DNA of 64,000 bases from an uncultured Clostridia bacterium (lineage in GTDB: Bacteria > Bacillota > Clostridia > Oscillospirales > Acutalibacteraceae). Position 1 is the first letter of the stretch. Every line of letters begins with the position of its first letter. Below are positions 10,401-19,782 of the stretch, in pieces. Position numbers and translations under genes: made by a program. The DNA lies in the NCBI GenBank assembly GCA_937877675.1, contig CALEIS010000135.1, positions 62,001 to 126,000 of the forward strand, given 5' to 3'. The notes under the pieces were generated by a model. That model did not search any database. It saw only the letters and a list, made by a program, of their open reading frames with translations, and was not told the origin of the DNA.

Positions 10401-10406
10401 TAAATA
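10401..10406 (+). promoter_or_regulatory. Possible overlapping late promoter (TAAATA)
   Basis: TAAATA lies ten bases behind the early -10 box and five bases before the ATG at 10412. The gene may therefore be transcribed both early and late, or the match may be chance. Confidence 0.35.
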
Positions 10407-10411
10407 AGTTT

Positions 10412-10915
10412 ATGTTCAGTTACGAAGAAAATGAGAAGGCTGTGAATAAGGCAATTTTGAAATGTCTCAATGAGAGATTTGAGTTCGGAGGATTTGACGA
10501 ACCTGAATCTTTCAGTGGAAACACGACAGGTGGTATGTCAATCAAACAAGGTTATGAAATTCCTAAGAAGGTTGACATTAGAATTGAAATCACAAGCAAG
10601 GATAAGAATAAGGTTGTTGGTGATGTAAGTCTTAAAGACCCTGAGACAGGTAAGCCTTTGCATTTTTCAGGAGTAGGGTTTGTTCGTATTATTGATGAAG
10701 AGGCTGATGACCCTAGTGGTTATTTTGCTTATGAATACCCTGAGACGAAGGGTGGTTGGGCGATGTATTGTCCTGATAATGTTGATAACTATGACCTTTA
10801 TAATGAGATTATTATGCCTTTGGTAAAGGATGATGAAGTTAAGAGTATAAAGGTTCTCACAAAGTTGATAAAGCAAGGTTCAGTCTCCTTACGTAATCCG
10901 TTCTTCAAAAAGTAA
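10412..10915 (+). CDS. Unknown early protein, 167 aa
   Basis: A TAG-free gene behind an early promoter, ended by a strong terminator, so a single-gene unit. The protein is acidic and beta-rich (KKVDIRIEITSKDKNKVVG, FVRIIDEEADDPSGYF) with a basic C-terminus. I do not recognise a domain. The dedicated promoter and terminator suggest its dose is controlled separately from the recombination genes that follow. Confidence 0.8.
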   Translation: MFSYEENEKAVNKAILKCLNERFEFGGFDEPESFSGNTTGGMSIKQGYEIPKKVDIRIEITSKDKNKVVGDVSLKDPETGKPLHFSGVGFVRIIDEEADDPSGYFAYEYPETKGGWAMYCPDNVDNYDLYNEIIMPLVKDDEVKSIKVLTKLIKQGSVSLRNPFFKK

Positions 10916-10924
10916 TTCTTCTAG

Positions 10925-10954
10925 GGAGCAGCCAAAAGGTTGCTCCTTTTCTTT
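10925..10954 (+). terminator. Rho-independent terminator
   Basis: Nine-pair stem GGAGCAGCC / GGTTGCTCC (one G-T pair) with loop AAAA at 10925-10946, then TTTTCTTTT. It insulates the gp47 unit from the upstream early gene. Confidence 0.85.
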
Positions 10955-10957
10955 TAC

Positions 10958-10973
10958 AGAACATCCGTATAAT
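10958..10973 (+). promoter_or_regulatory. Candidate middle promoter before gp47
   Basis: AGAACATCCGTATAAT; the same 16 bases occur before gp46 at 12297. No TTGACA is present at the usual distance. TATAAT ends six bases before the ATG. Confidence 0.7.
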
Positions 10974-10979
10974 GGATGT

Positions 10980-12014
10980 ATGAAATTGGCAGTATTCACA
11001 GACCTACATTTAGGTATCAAATCGGATGACCACAAGTGGCATAAGGTAGCTCTTGAATGGGCAGACAGTATGATTGACAAACTTTCCACGTAGGGTATTG
11101 ATAACATTGTATTCCTTGGTGACTTCTTCCACAATCGTTCTACTATTTCCGTAGATACTTTGAATGTTACGAGTAGATTTTTAGACAAGTTTAAGAATTT
11201 TACTCTTCACATGATTCTTGGTAATCATGACCTTTACTATGACAAGATTTATGATGTAAGTGCTGTGAATATCTTTGATGGCTACCCTAACATCAGAGTG
11301 TATAAGACACCTACTCATGTGAAGTTTGGAAATCTTGACACTCTTATGTGTGGATGGGGCTATGACCCTTTGCAAGACAGTGCTGATGTTCTTTTTACGC
11401 ATGCTGAAATCAATGTATTCAAGTTCAATAAGAAGTTAGGAGCATGTAACTCTGACCTCAAGTGTTCTGAATTGTTGCCTAAGTACAAGGTAATCTACAG
11501 TGGTCACTTCCACCTCAGACAGATAAAGGATTACGAAGAGGGGACAGTTCGTTATGTAGGTAATCCCTTCCAAATGGATTATTCAGATGAGGGAACGCCT
11601 AAAGGTTTTGAGATTTTTGACACAGAGGAGATGACTTATGAATTCATTGAGAATACGATAAGTCCTACTTTTGTGCGTTATAAGTTATCAGACTTGATAG
11701 AGACGAGAGCATTTGACCAATTGAGAAAGCAAATCAATAACAGCTACTTCAAGTTGATTATTGATAAGAACATTACATTATCAGACTTGAACGAGTTGAT
11801 GACCTTGGTAAATCAATGTGAGCCAAGAAGTGCCAATTTTGAATGGGAGAATGGACAGTCCTTCTCACAGAACATTGATGAGGAAGATTTTGTTATTGAT
11901 GATTTTGAGTTGTCAAGTGTTATGAGTAAGTATGTGGACATGATGGAAATCCCTAACAAGGAATGGGTACTTGGTTATTTGCTCAAAAAGTTGGAAGTGG
12001 TAATGAATAAGTGA
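10980..12014 (+). CDS. gp47: SbcD/Mre11-type nuclease, T4 gp47 homologue (one in-frame TAG)
   Basis: The predicted product is the nuclease subunit of the gp46-gp47 complex, which resects DNA ends for recombination-dependent replication. All metallophosphoesterase motifs are visible: Asp8/His10 in FTDLHLG, GDFFHNR at 47-53, GNHD at 81-84 and GHFH at 175-178. Length is 344 residues (T4 gp47 is about 339). Codon 38 is TAG, in the stretch DKLSTQGIDNIVFLGDFF between two catalytic motifs. A start after it would lose the first metal ligands, so TAG must be translated. No other TAG occurs. The next genes, a small protein and gp46, follow on the same strand. Confidence 0.93.
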
Positions 12015-12029
12015 TAGAATAATAAGATT

Positions 12030-12287
12030 ATGGAAATTGGTTATCAGAAATGTAGTCCTAAGCCATTTGATGAGTGTGAGCCAAGAGATGACAGTTTTGA
12101 CGAGGTTACATTTGAACAGAGAGAAGACGGTCGTTATTTTAGAAAATTTGAAACAGTTGGCGAATTAGTTGATGCGTTGCAGAAATTGCCAAGAGATTAT
12201 AAGATTTTTTGCAGAGATTGTTATTATTGTTCAAGTGATAGCCCTAGTCTTTACTATTTTGGTGATAAAAGTTTTGAAATTATTTGA
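12030..12287 (+). CDS. Small acidic protein between gp47 and gp46, 85 aa
   Basis: It lies 15 bases after gp47 and ends within the -35 box of the gp46 promoter. It has a cysteine-rich segment (IFCRDCYYCSSDSP) that could bind metal, but the spacing matches no standard zinc motif I know. It has no TAG and no recognised domain. Placement between the two recombination subunits suggests a related accessory role; this is context only. Confidence 0.75.
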   Translation: MEIGYQKCSPKPFDECEPRDDSFDEVTFEQREDGRYFRKFETVGELVDALQKLPRDYKIFCRDCYYCSSDSPSLYYFGDKSFEII

Positions 12288-12312
12288 CAGAGTAACAGAA
12301 CATCCGTATAAT
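12284..12312 (+). promoter_or_regulatory. Promoter before gp46: TTGACA plus AGAAC-N5-TATAAT
   Basis: TTGACA at 12284-12289, 17-base spacer, TATAAT at 12307-12312. The 16 bases at 12297-12312 are identical to those before gp47. TATAAT ends seven bases before the ATG. It combines early and candidate middle elements. Confidence 0.75.
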
Positions 12313-12319
12313 ACTACTC

Positions 12320-14113
12320 ATGAAGAGGATAAACTTTACCAAGATTACTATAAAAAACTTCTTATCCATTGGTAATGAACCACTTACAGTAAATTTCAAG
12401 CAAGGTGTAAGTGTAATCAGAGGAGTGAATAAGGATGAGGAGGACATAGCCAATGGTTGTGGCAAAAGTTGCATTTTGGATGCTTTCTACTTTGCCATTT
12501 TTGGCACAACGATGAGAGAACTACCTAAACAGTTCATTATCAACAGAAAGATAGGCAAGGGTGCAGTAGTTCGTTTAGAGTTTGAGGACATTTCATCTAA
12601 GAGAGGTGAGGAATACTTTGTAATTGAGCGAACATTGGGTCCTGCTAAGTGCAGAGTATGGAAGAATGACATAGAGAAAACCAAGTCAAGCATAGCAGAG
12701 ACTAACAAATACATTCTTGAAGTCCTAGATGCAGATGAAGATGTATTTCAAAACTGTGTAATGATGAGGGCAAACTCTACTGTTCCTTTCATGGGCAAAA
12801 AGAAGACAGAGAAGAAGAACTTTATTGAGAGTATTTTCAATTTAGGAGTATTCAGTGAGATGTTGAAGTTGGTAAAGGATGATATTAAGGAAGTTCGTTC
12901 CAAGTTTGACATTGAGAACTCTGCTCTTTCTGTGATGAATGAGAACGCAGAGCGTTACAAGACCAAGATTGCTGAAATTCAAAAACAAATTGAGGAACAG
13001 CAGCAGAAGATTGCCATTGAAAAGCAGCGTCTCGAAGACTGTATAAAGAAAGAGGAAGAGAAGATTGCATTACTTGAACAGAATAATGCAGAGTTTGACC
13101 CTTCCATTCTCAATAAGCAGACAGAGAACATGAGAAAGGCTAATGAGTTTGATAGACAACTTACTACCAAGATTGCTGAATTAGGTTATGAGTTGAAAGA
13201 CTTGAAGAAGCAGATAGCAACTATTGATAAGATAGGTAATGCTTGTCCTACTTGTAAGAGAGCGTATGACGAAGGCTTTGTGAATGATAATGCCAAGATG
13301 AAGGCAGAACTCATGGAAAAGGCTAAGACTGTGTATGCTACTTGGAAAGAGAATGAAGCAAAACAGCAGAAGTTAGCAGAGTCCAAGACCACTATTCAGA
13401 AAATCATTGACCAACAGAAGAAGTTGGAGAATGAGATAAAGGTGAATAAGGTTCGTATCAACAGTGCTAAAACATCTATCCATCAGTTTAGACAGATGAT
13501 TGAAAAGGTAGAGGAGAAGTATGCTATCAGCCCTATTGATGCCTTTGTTCAATCCTTGGCAGAGACAGAGCAGCAGTGTGACGAAAAGCGTTCAACAGTA
13601 GATGAGATACAGAAGCAATTAGGGCAGATGAATGTTTGTGAACACATTTTAGGTGAGCAAGGTGTTCGTTCCTACATTGTACATATGCTACTTGAACTAT
13701 TGAATGGACGAATAAAGTATTATCTCAAATCTTTCAAATCCACATTTGAATTCACTTTCAATGAGGTGTTTGAGGAAGTTATTAAAGATGCTCATGGTGT
13801 GATGTGTATGTATAATAACTGTAGTGGAGCAGAAATGAAGAAGATTGACTTGGCTATTGCTTTCTCATTCCTTGACATCATTAAGTTCCATAGACAAGTG
13901 GAATACAACATTGCATTCTATGATGAGATTTTGGATAGTTCTGTGGATAACAAGAGCCTTGAACACATTATTGATTTCATTGCAGAGAAAGCAGCAAATA
14001 ACGGTAAGAGTATCTACATTGTAACTCATAAGACGGACATTATGATGCCTCAACTTACAGAGACTGTGTTACTTGAGAAGAGAAATGGATTTACAAGACG
14101 AATTGAAGTATGA
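12320..14113 (+). CDS. gp46: SbcC/Rad50-type ATPase, T4 gp46 homologue
   Basis: This is the ATPase partner of gp47 in end resection and recombination. The 597-residue product (T4 gp46 about 560) has a split ABC ATPase: Walker A ANGCGKSC at residues 44-51, long coiled coils (AEIQKQIEEQQQKIAIEKQR) on both sides of a zinc hook C309-P-T-C312, and a C-terminal signature region with CSGAEMKKIDLAIAF. Walker B is IAFYDEILDSS, with Asp535/Glu536. The start at 12320 is seven bases behind TATAAT. The gene overlaps the following lipoprotein gene by four bases. No TAG is present, unlike its partner gp47. Confidence 0.95.
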   Translation: MKRINFTKITIKNFLSIGNEPLTVNFKQGVSVIRGVNKDEEDIANGCGKSCILDAFYFAIFGTTMRELPKQFIINRKIGKGAVVRLEFEDISSKRGEEYFVIERTLGPAKCRVWKNDIEKTKSSIAETNKYILEVLDADEDVFQNCVMMRANSTVPFMGKKKTEKKNFIESIFNLGVFSEMLKLVKDDIKEVRSKFDIENSALSVMNENAERYKTKIAEIQKQIEEQQQKIAIEKQRLEDCIKKEEEKIALLEQNNAEFDPSILNKQTENMRKANEFDRQLTTKIAELGYELKDLKKQIATIDKIGNACPTCKRAYDEGFVNDNAKMKAELMEKAKTVYATWKENEAKQQKLAESKTTIQKIIDQQKKLENEIKVNKVRINSAKTSIHQFRQMIEKVEEKYAISPIDAFVQSLAETEQQCDEKRSTVDEIQKQLGQMNVCEHILGEQGVRSYIVHMLLELLNGRIKYYLKSFKSTFEFTFNEVFEEVIKDAHGVMCMYNNCSGAEMKKIDLAIAFSFLDIIKFHRQVEYNIAFYDEILDSSVDNKSLEHIIDFIAEKAANNGKSIYIVTHKTDIMMPQLTETVLLEKRNGFTRRIEV

Positions 14114-14316
14114 AAAAGATAGGAATTGTTATTTTAGGAATAATTTTATCATCGTGTGGTGATGGGAGTGGAAAGAAACATAATCAAAGTGATAAGAATA
14201 CAGAGATACGAGGAGTAATAGTTTCGCCTATTGGAGTTCCTTGTCCTTTACCAGTTGAAACTGACGAAGGAACTATTATAGTAATACCTCCACCTATTGA
14301 CATTTTTGATGATTGA
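14110..14316 (+). CDS. Small predicted lipoprotein, 68 aa
   Basis: The start codon overlaps the gp46 stop. The N-terminus (MKKIGIVILGIILSSCGDG) is a short classic lipoprotein signal: two lysines, a hydrophobic core, then LSSC as lipobox, giving acylated Cys16. The mature part is short, first polar and then proline-rich (IPPPIDIFDD). The product should be anchored in a host membrane. Known phage lipoproteins often block superinfection or alter the envelope; such a role here is inference. Its presence in a recombination operon is unusual. Confidence 0.75.
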   Translation: MKKIGIVILGIILSSCGDGSGKKHNQSDKNTEIRGVIVSPIGVPCPLPVETDEGTIIVIPPPIDIFDD

Positions 14317-14318
14317 TT

Positions 14319-14525
14319 ATGACAGAAGAGAAAAGCATGTGTGAAACAAAGAAAATTTATAAATGGACTTCTCAAATCATGAAGCCATACGGAACGTGTG
14401 ATTACAGAGATGCCAATAAATTGAGTGCTGACGGATGGACGATGAAACAAACGGAAGTAAGGTTTGATGAAAGGCAAAACTGGCTGAGTTGTTATACTTT
14501 GTGGGAGAAAGAAGTTCCAAAGTAA
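14319..14525 (+). CDS. Unknown small protein, 68 aa
   Basis: The ATG at 14319 starts two bases after the lipoprotein stop. The protein is Trp- and Lys-rich (KIYKWTSQIMKPYGTCDYRD), with no signal peptide and no recognised family. It closes the gp47-gp46 block and is followed by a terminator. Confidence 0.7.
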   Translation: MTEEKSMCETKKIYKWTSQIMKPYGTCDYRDANKLSADGWTMKQTEVRFDERQNWLSCYTLWEKEVPK

Positions 14526-14568
14526 ATAAAACTAGCAATGAGGTTGAAAATATGACCTCCTTTTAGAG

Positions 14569-14602
14569 GGCAGTTCCAATAGGGACTGCCACATTTTTTT
14601 TG
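14569..14602 (+). terminator. Rho-independent terminator ending the gp47-gp46 block
   Basis: GGCAGTTCC / GGGACTGCC stem with one G-T pair and loop AATA at 14569-14590, followed by a run of eight T. A weaker hairpin (GAGGT / ACCTC) lies just upstream. Confidence 0.8.
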
Positions 14603-14622
14603 AAATTTTTATCATTATTTGC

Positions 14623-14651
14623 TTGACAAAAAATCAAAAATCGTGTATACT
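14623..14651 (+). promoter_or_regulatory. Early promoter: TTGACA-17-TATACT
   Basis: TTGACA at 14623-14628 and TATACT at 14646-14651, spacer 17, followed by a leader with AAAGGA before the ATG at 14685. Confidence 0.85.
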
Positions 14652-14684
14652 GTGGTCACACGAACAAAGAAAGGAAATAAAACT

Positions 14685-14876
14685 ATGGAAACCAAAACTG
14701 TTAAGGTAACAAATCTCAAATGGGTTGAGCAGAAGGATGACCACCCTACAACACTGTATGTGGAAGTTCCTAATGTGAAGTACCATGATAGTCGTATTTT
14801 CATGGAAATCATCGGACGATACATAACAGAGAACTACGGAAAGGTTCGTGGTTTTGCAACTAAAATTCAAAATTAA
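14685..14876 (+). CDS. Small early protein, 63 aa
   Basis: The ATG at 14685 has AGAAAGGA nine bases upstream; an earlier in-frame start lies inside the promoter. The product starts METKTVKVTNLKWVEQKDDH and looks like a small beta/alpha domain. No recognised family. First gene of an early unit that appears to continue through the short genes up to 15604. Confidence 0.7.
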   Translation: METKTVKVTNLKWVEQKDDHPTTLYVEVPNVKYHDSRIFMEIIGRYITENYGKVRGFATKIQN

Positions 14877-14914
14877 TAGTGAAAAGTTTTTGACAAAAGA
14901 AAGGAACGAAAGGT

Positions 14915-15274
14915 ATGACTAATACAAAACAGTTGAAGGAAATCATTGATAAACTCATTGAAAAAGGATACAGTGAGTTTGAGATAATAGATGCCGAAAT
15001 GCCTATGTATCGTAGGGAATACAAATTTCGGAATGGTTGTGAATTTAGGGTAAATTATCCTTCAGATTATCAGCCCTCTTTCTTTACATTGAAGAAGTGC
15101 AGATACGATGGCACTACTGATTGGGGTATTGCATACATTGTCAGTGTGGAAGAGATTACGAATGATGGTATTATTGTTGGGTGTGAAGGTCCTTGGGCAG
15201 ATACGAAGAATTGGATTATTAGACCTCTGCGACATGTTATTCAGAAAGTAGATAATCTTTTAGAAGTTTTATAA
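14915..15274 (+). CDS. Unknown early protein, 119 aa
   Basis: Preceded by AAAGGAACGAAAGG, a strong purine-rich ribosome binding site. The N-terminus (TKQLKEIIDKLIEKGYSEFE) is helical and the rest beta-rich, ending RPLRHVIQKVDNLLEVL. No domain was recognised and there is no TAG. A TTGACA-like sequence lies upstream without a matching -10, so I treat this as part of the 14685 operon. Confidence 0.75.
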   Translation: MTNTKQLKEIIDKLIEKGYSEFEIIDAEMPMYRREYKFRNGCEFRVNYPSDYQPSFFTLKKCRYDGTTDWGIAYIVSVEEITNDGIIVGCEGPWADTKNWIIRPLRHVIQKVDNLLEVL

Positions 15275-15276
15275 TC

Positions 15277-15444
15277 ATGAATGAGTTAGACGAATTAGAA
15301 ATGAAGAAGGTAGTATTGCAACACATGCTCAATGTTACCTATGGAGGAATAACAACAGTGAAACCTAACGAAGAACAACTCACTAAAATTCTAAAAGAAT
15401 ACGATAAGATAAAGAAACAATTACATGACAGAATGGGAATTTGA
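15277..15444 (+). CDS. Small helical protein, 55 aa
   Basis: Starts two bases after the previous stop and overlaps the next gene by 20 bases. The sequence (MNELDELEMKKVVLQHML, later QLTKILKEYDKIKKQL) is almost entirely charged helix, perhaps coiled coil. Overlaps at both ends argue for a real gene in a compact operon. Function unknown. Confidence 0.6.
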   Translation: MNELDELEMKKVVLQHMLNVTYGGITTVKPNEEQLTKILKEYDKIKKQLHDRMGI

Positions 15445-15604
15445 AATTGATGGACAAAACATCATAGGTTACATTGAAGATAACAAACTAACAATACCTA
15501 ACTACTATCATAAAGAACAGCTTACCAAGTGTGAAGTGGATAAGCATGGATGTGTATGGTGTTTTATCAATGGAGATGTATTGATTGGATTGCCACTTGA
15601 ATGA
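15425..15604 (+). CDS. Small protein, 59 aa
   Basis: The ATG lies inside the previous frame and the gene ends just before the polymerase promoter. It begins MTEWEFEIDGQNIIGYIED and ends with CVWCFINGDVLIGLPLE, a beta-rich pattern. No family recognised. Compact overlap supports coding. Confidence 0.6.
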   Translation: MTEWEFEIDGQNIIGYIEDNKLTIPNYYHKEQLTKCEVDKHGCVWCFINGDVLIGLPLE

Positions 15605-15606
15605 GT

Positions 15607-15622
15607 AGAACTACTGTATAAT
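15607..15622 (+). promoter_or_regulatory. Candidate middle promoter before DNA polymerase
   Basis: AGAACTACTGTATAAT with no good -35 TTGACA. TATAAT ends six bases before the ATG at 15629, implying a leaderless mRNA. Confidence 0.65.
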
Positions 15623-15628
15623 AGTGGC

Positions 15629-18376
15629 ATGAGTTATAGAAATGCTTGGTGGTGTAGTGATGAGAGCCTAGGAGGGCCTTGTATAAAGTTATCCACTTGG
15701 GACAGTAAAGGTAATAGAGTGAGACTAACAAAGCCTTACTCACCTTACATTTACATTGAACATCCAAGAGGTACTTATAAATCCTTGTTTGGAACGAAAC
15801 TAATAAAGAAGTAGTTTGAACAGCCTTGGGACAGAAGCCGTTACCTCAAGAATAACGAGACAAAGCGTATCTATGAAAACTTTGATGTAACGCAGCAGTT
15901 CCTATTGGACGAGTATTGGGATAAGGTAGAAGATAAAGATTTTACTGCCAATCCCTTACGAATTATTTTCTTTGACATTGAGGTAGACCCCTTGCCTAAC
16001 GGTGAATTCCCTAAGCCTGAAGAAGCAAAGGCAGAGATTAACATTATTACTGCTTATGATAGTTTGGTGAAGAAGTATTATGTATTCTCTAAGAATGAAT
16101 ATAGTGGTTAGGGATTGATAAAGCAAGCAATCTTTGTAAAGTGTAAGGATGAGAAAGACCTTTTACAGAGATTTGTAGACATGTGGTGTGATAGGGATTA
16201 TCCTGACATTGTAGCAGGGTGGAATAGTAATGGCTTTGACTATCCTTATACATTCAATCGAATAAAGAAGAAGTTAGGTGATGCTCAGTTTTATCGTCTT
16301 TCTCCTTATGGAGTAATCAATGAGCGTGAAGCCGTGGATAAGATGATGAAAAAGATTATCCGTTATGATGTGGCAGGGATTGACCTCATGGATTATCAGG
16401 AGATTTATACCAAGTTCAAAGTTGTTAAGCAAGAGTCTTACAAGTTGGATTACATTTGTACAATGGAATTAGGCGTTGGTAAGGTAGACTACCAAGGTAT
16501 GACCATTTACGAATTCATGGAACATGATTGGGATAAGTTTGTAGAATACAACGTCCGAGACGTAGAACTTATTGTGAGGTTGGACGGTAAGATGCGATAT
16601 ATGGACATCTTACGAATGATTAGCAACATTGGTTGTGTGAATTACAGTAAAGGTATTACTACAATCCCTGTAACGAATGGAGGTATTACACGATTAGCAA
16701 AAGCACGAGGTGTTCAAATTCATACATTCCGTGGCACTGATGATGAGAATAAGGTAGGTGGCTTTGTAAGTTCAAACCCTGGTTTCTATAACTGTGTTGT
16801 AACTTACGATGCTTCATCACTTTATCCCTCATTAGTTCGTTCCAATAACATGTCACCTGAGACTAAGGTAGGTATGTGTTACTTTGACTTCAACCGAGAT
16901 GTGTATTATGGTGATGATTCTGACATGCTTACGTTCAAAGACATCCAAGGACATGAACGTAGAATTAACAGAGGGCAGTTGAAGATTTTCATTCAGAAGT
17001 TTGACTTGGTATTATCTGCTAATGGTTGTGTATTCACTCAGAAGAGCGAGGGTATTTTCCCTGAGTACATGCGTACCAACTATGAAAACCGTAATAAGGA
17101 GCGTAAGGACATTAAGAAGTTGAACGCTGAGAATGAGGAACTTGAGAAGCAGATTAAAGCCAATAAGGGTAATAAGGAACTTGTCAAGGAACTCAAAGCC
17201 AAGATTAAGGAGAATGATTACATTATTGAGCAGAAAGACATTATGCAGTATACTATCAAGATTTTGATTAACTCTGCGTATGGTGCAATCAATAGTCGCA
17301 TGAATCCCTTGGGTGATGATGACATTGGTAATGCTATTTGTTCAATGGGTAGCCGTTCCATTCAGCAGATGAACGCATTTGCTAAAGAGTTTGTAGAAGC
17401 CAAGCGTAAGGAGTTAGGCACTACATCTGACATTGATTGGGATAGAGTGGTTGTATTCAATGATACAGACTCATTGGGTATTGACTTTAGTGGCGTAGGT
17501 ATCAAAATGTTTGATGGTGACAGAGTAACAGATGAGGGATATGCCCTTGTGCAAGAGGCTGACGATTTCTTCTCTACTGAATTTCCACGATGGTATGAGG
17601 AGAAAACGAATAGCCATAACTGCTGCTTGTATTTCAAGCGTGAGAAAATCTGTGATGGTGGTTTGTATTTGACCAAGTTGAATAATGCAGATGAAGCAGC
17701 TAAGAAGAACTATGTATTGCACATCCTTGATAATGAGGGAGTAAAGCATCCTAAGTTCAAGTATACAGGAGTAAAGTTTGCACGTTCAGTAATGCCTGCA
17801 AACTTGAAAGAGATGGGTAAGAAGATTGTAGAGAACATGATGCTCACACAAGACAGACATAGCACAGACATCATGATAAATCAGCTCTACAAGGATTACT
17901 GTGAGATGAATCCTACTGAAAAGGCTGAGACTAAGCGTTGTAACAACATGGACAAGTATGAGAACTTACGTGTAGTTGAATGTGCTTACACATGGGGAAG
18001 TAAGAAGTACGGTGAGACACGGTACACAGTAGATGCTCAAGGTAAAAAAGTAGTAATCCCTGGTCACATCCGAATAGCACAGAACTATAACAAAGTTATC
18101 AAAGAAAAGGGTATCAACAAGTTACAGGAAGTAAAGGGTGGCGATGTTGTGAAGATTGTGCCAGTTGAAAAGGACAATGAATGGGGTATTGACAAGATTT
18201 GTTTCTTGGACGAATGGCCAGGTGAGTTTGATAATCTATTCAAAATTGACAACAAGACAGGCTTTGAGAAGATTATCTATGAAGAACTCAGAAGATATTA
18301 TCAGACAATGGGCTGGCCCGCTTTCAATCCTACATTGAACTACGAGTTTAGCTTATTTGACATTTTGGGGATATAA
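15629..18376 (+). CDS. gp43: Family B DNA polymerase, T4 gp43 homologue (two in-frame TAGs)
   Basis: This is the replicative polymerase with 3'-5' proofreading. The 915-residue product (T4 gp43 is 898) has the exonuclease motifs FFDIEVDP (Asp116, Glu118), GWNSNGFDYP and YNVRDVEL. The polymerase motifs are YDASSLYPS (Asp394), KILINSAYGA and FNDTDSLG (Asp612, Asp614). Codons 62 and 161 are TAG. The second lies just past Exo I (SKNEYSGQGLIKQ), so stopping there would remove almost the whole enzyme, and no restart would recover Exo I. Everything after codon 161 is TAG-free. The TAA stop is built into the terminator hairpin. Expression is probably from the AGAAC-type promoter. Confidence 0.95.
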
Positions 18377-18395
18377 AAATCCCCAATTTTTTGAT
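18367..18395 (+). terminator. Terminator overlapping the polymerase stop codon
   Basis: GGGGAT / ATCCCC stem with loop ATAAAA at 18367-18384, followed by AATTTTTT. The polymerase TAA at 18374-18376 lies in the loop. Confidence 0.85.
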
Positions 18396-18413
18396 TTTTT
18401 TCAAAAAAAGTGT

Positions 18414-18441
18414 TTGACTTTTGTGAGAACTTCTGTATAAT
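18414..18441 (+). promoter_or_regulatory. Promoter before DUF262 gene: TTGACT-16-TATAAT with AGAAC
   Basis: TTGACT at 18414-18419, TATAAT at 18436-18441 and AGAACTTCTG between them. It carries the five-base AGAAC to TATAAT spacing of the middle class. Confidence 0.7.
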
Positions 18442-18448
18442 AATCTTT

Positions 18449-18493
18449 GTCAGCGAGGTGCTGACACCACAATTAGACATCGGCACGTTGCCG
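18449..18493 (+). promoter_or_regulatory. Two hairpins in the 5' leader of the DUF262 gene
   Basis: GTCAGC / GCTGAC with loop GAGGT at 18449-18465, and CGGCA / TGCCG with loop CGT at 18481-18493. They lie at the 5' end of an unusually long leader of about 80 bases and lack T-tracts, so they are not terminators. They may stabilise or regulate the mRNA. Confidence 0.55.
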
Positions 18494-18529
18494 TACAAGT
18501 AAAAAAACAAATAGAAAAGAAAAAATAGT

Positions 18530-19759
18530 ATGACACATACTCAGTATAAGACAGAAGTAGTGACACCTCGAATTGAGGATGTCGTTCGTAGTTTGAATAA
18601 AAAAGAATGGGATGTTCACCCTGATTTCCAGCGACCTTATGTGTGGAAGCGTCCTCAGCAGCGTAGACTAATTGAGTCTATTCTTCTTGGATATACACTT
18701 CCTACGTTTTTCGCTTTTGATAAGTTTGTTGAGAATCACGAGATTGTAATTGATGATAAGGGTAATACTGATAAAGTAGACCTTCATGTTACATACTTCA
18801 GTGATGGGCAACAGAGATTGGAGACACTTCGCCGTTTCATGAACAATGAGTTCACATTTATGGCATCTGATGATATACCTCCTTTTGCAGAACATGCTTT
18901 TGACCATTTGAATGGAAAGAAGTACAAGGATTTCCCTCATGTTTATAAGCAGCGAATTTGTCAGGCAGTTATCAAGATTGAGAAATGGGGTGAGAATGTA
19001 CCTGAGGAAGTAATTCAAGACCATTATGACCGAATTAACACAGGTGGTAAGCCTCTCACTTACGGTCACATTCGCCGTAATCGTTACAAGGGCTATCATT
19101 ATGATTTCCTTGCAGACCTTGCAATGAATAAGACATTCTTGAGTGTTCTCGGTCCTAAGTCAAATAGCGATAACATCTTGAAGTTGGAACATGAGATGCA
19201 GCTTTGGATTTATTGTGCTAATCTTTGGAACAAGACTTTTGATTATAATACTATCGTAAAGGTGGAAGCTGAAAAGGATAGTTCTAAGTTTGGCAATTAT
19301 GATGGTAATCCTATTAGTCCTAAGGGAGGTGTAGTTGAGAATTATCTCAAGTATTTCAAGGAGCATCCTGAAGAGTCTACGAGTGAGTATCGAGAAGAAT
19401 TGAAGACTAAACTCAGCCATGCTACTACTCTACTTGATAAGGTATTTGGTTGTAAGGCGTTCTGTAAGCCTGTAATTGAAGATGGCGTATGGAAGACTGA
19501 TAAGAACGGTGAACGAAAGTTTGGTACATTCAACCTTGGTATCTATGAGATTCTTATGTATCTCTTTACCTTTGCCGATGCCAATACTGTACTTGGACGT
19601 GAGAAGGAGATTGCAGGTGCTTACTACGAGGGCATTAGAAAGAATGCCAAACTACAGACTGCGCTGTGGTATGCTACTACTTCAATTGAATCTACACGCA
19701 CACGATTCTTCAACATCTATCAAATCTTTGTTGATGCAGGTGTGAAGTTCAATTGGTGA
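18530..19759 (+). CDS. DUF262-type protein (GmrS/ParB-like N-terminal fold)
   Basis: The N-terminal half shows the DUF262 landmarks: DFQRPYVWK at 32-40, RRLIESILLGYTLPTFF, FSDGQQRLETL at 90-100 and DRINTGGKPLTYGHIRRN around 167-184. DUF262 is related to ParB-type NTPase folds and occurs in the GmrSD restriction enzyme, where it is joined to or paired with an HNH nuclease domain. At 409 residues this protein has no HNH signature and no nuclease gene beside it. It is flanked by its own promoter with a structured leader and a perfect terminator. Possible roles are a nuclease-less decoy, an anti-defence factor or a nucleotide-dependent DNA protein. Family confidence is good; function is unknown. 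Confidence 0.85.
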   Translation: MTHTQYKTEVVTPRIEDVVRSLNKKEWDVHPDFQRPYVWKRPQQRRLIESILLGYTLPTFFAFDKFVENHEIVIDDKGNTDKVDLHVTYFSDGQQRLETLRRFMNNEFTFMASDDIPPFAEHAFDHLNGKKYKDFPHVYKQRICQAVIKIEKWGENVPEEVIQDHYDRINTGGKPLTYGHIRRNRYKGYHYDFLADLAMNKTFLSVLGPKSNSDNILKLEHEMQLWIYCANLWNKTFDYNTIVKVEAEKDSSKFGNYDGNPISPKGGVVENYLKYFKEHPEESTSEYREELKTKLSHATTLLDKVFGCKAFCKPVIEDGVWKTDKNGERKFGTFNLGIYEILMYLFTFADANTVLGREKEIAGAYYEGIRKNAKLQTALWYATTSIESTRTRFFNIYQIFVDAGVKFNW

Positions 19760-19782
19760 TTGTAATTGTACTTGTCATTTTT

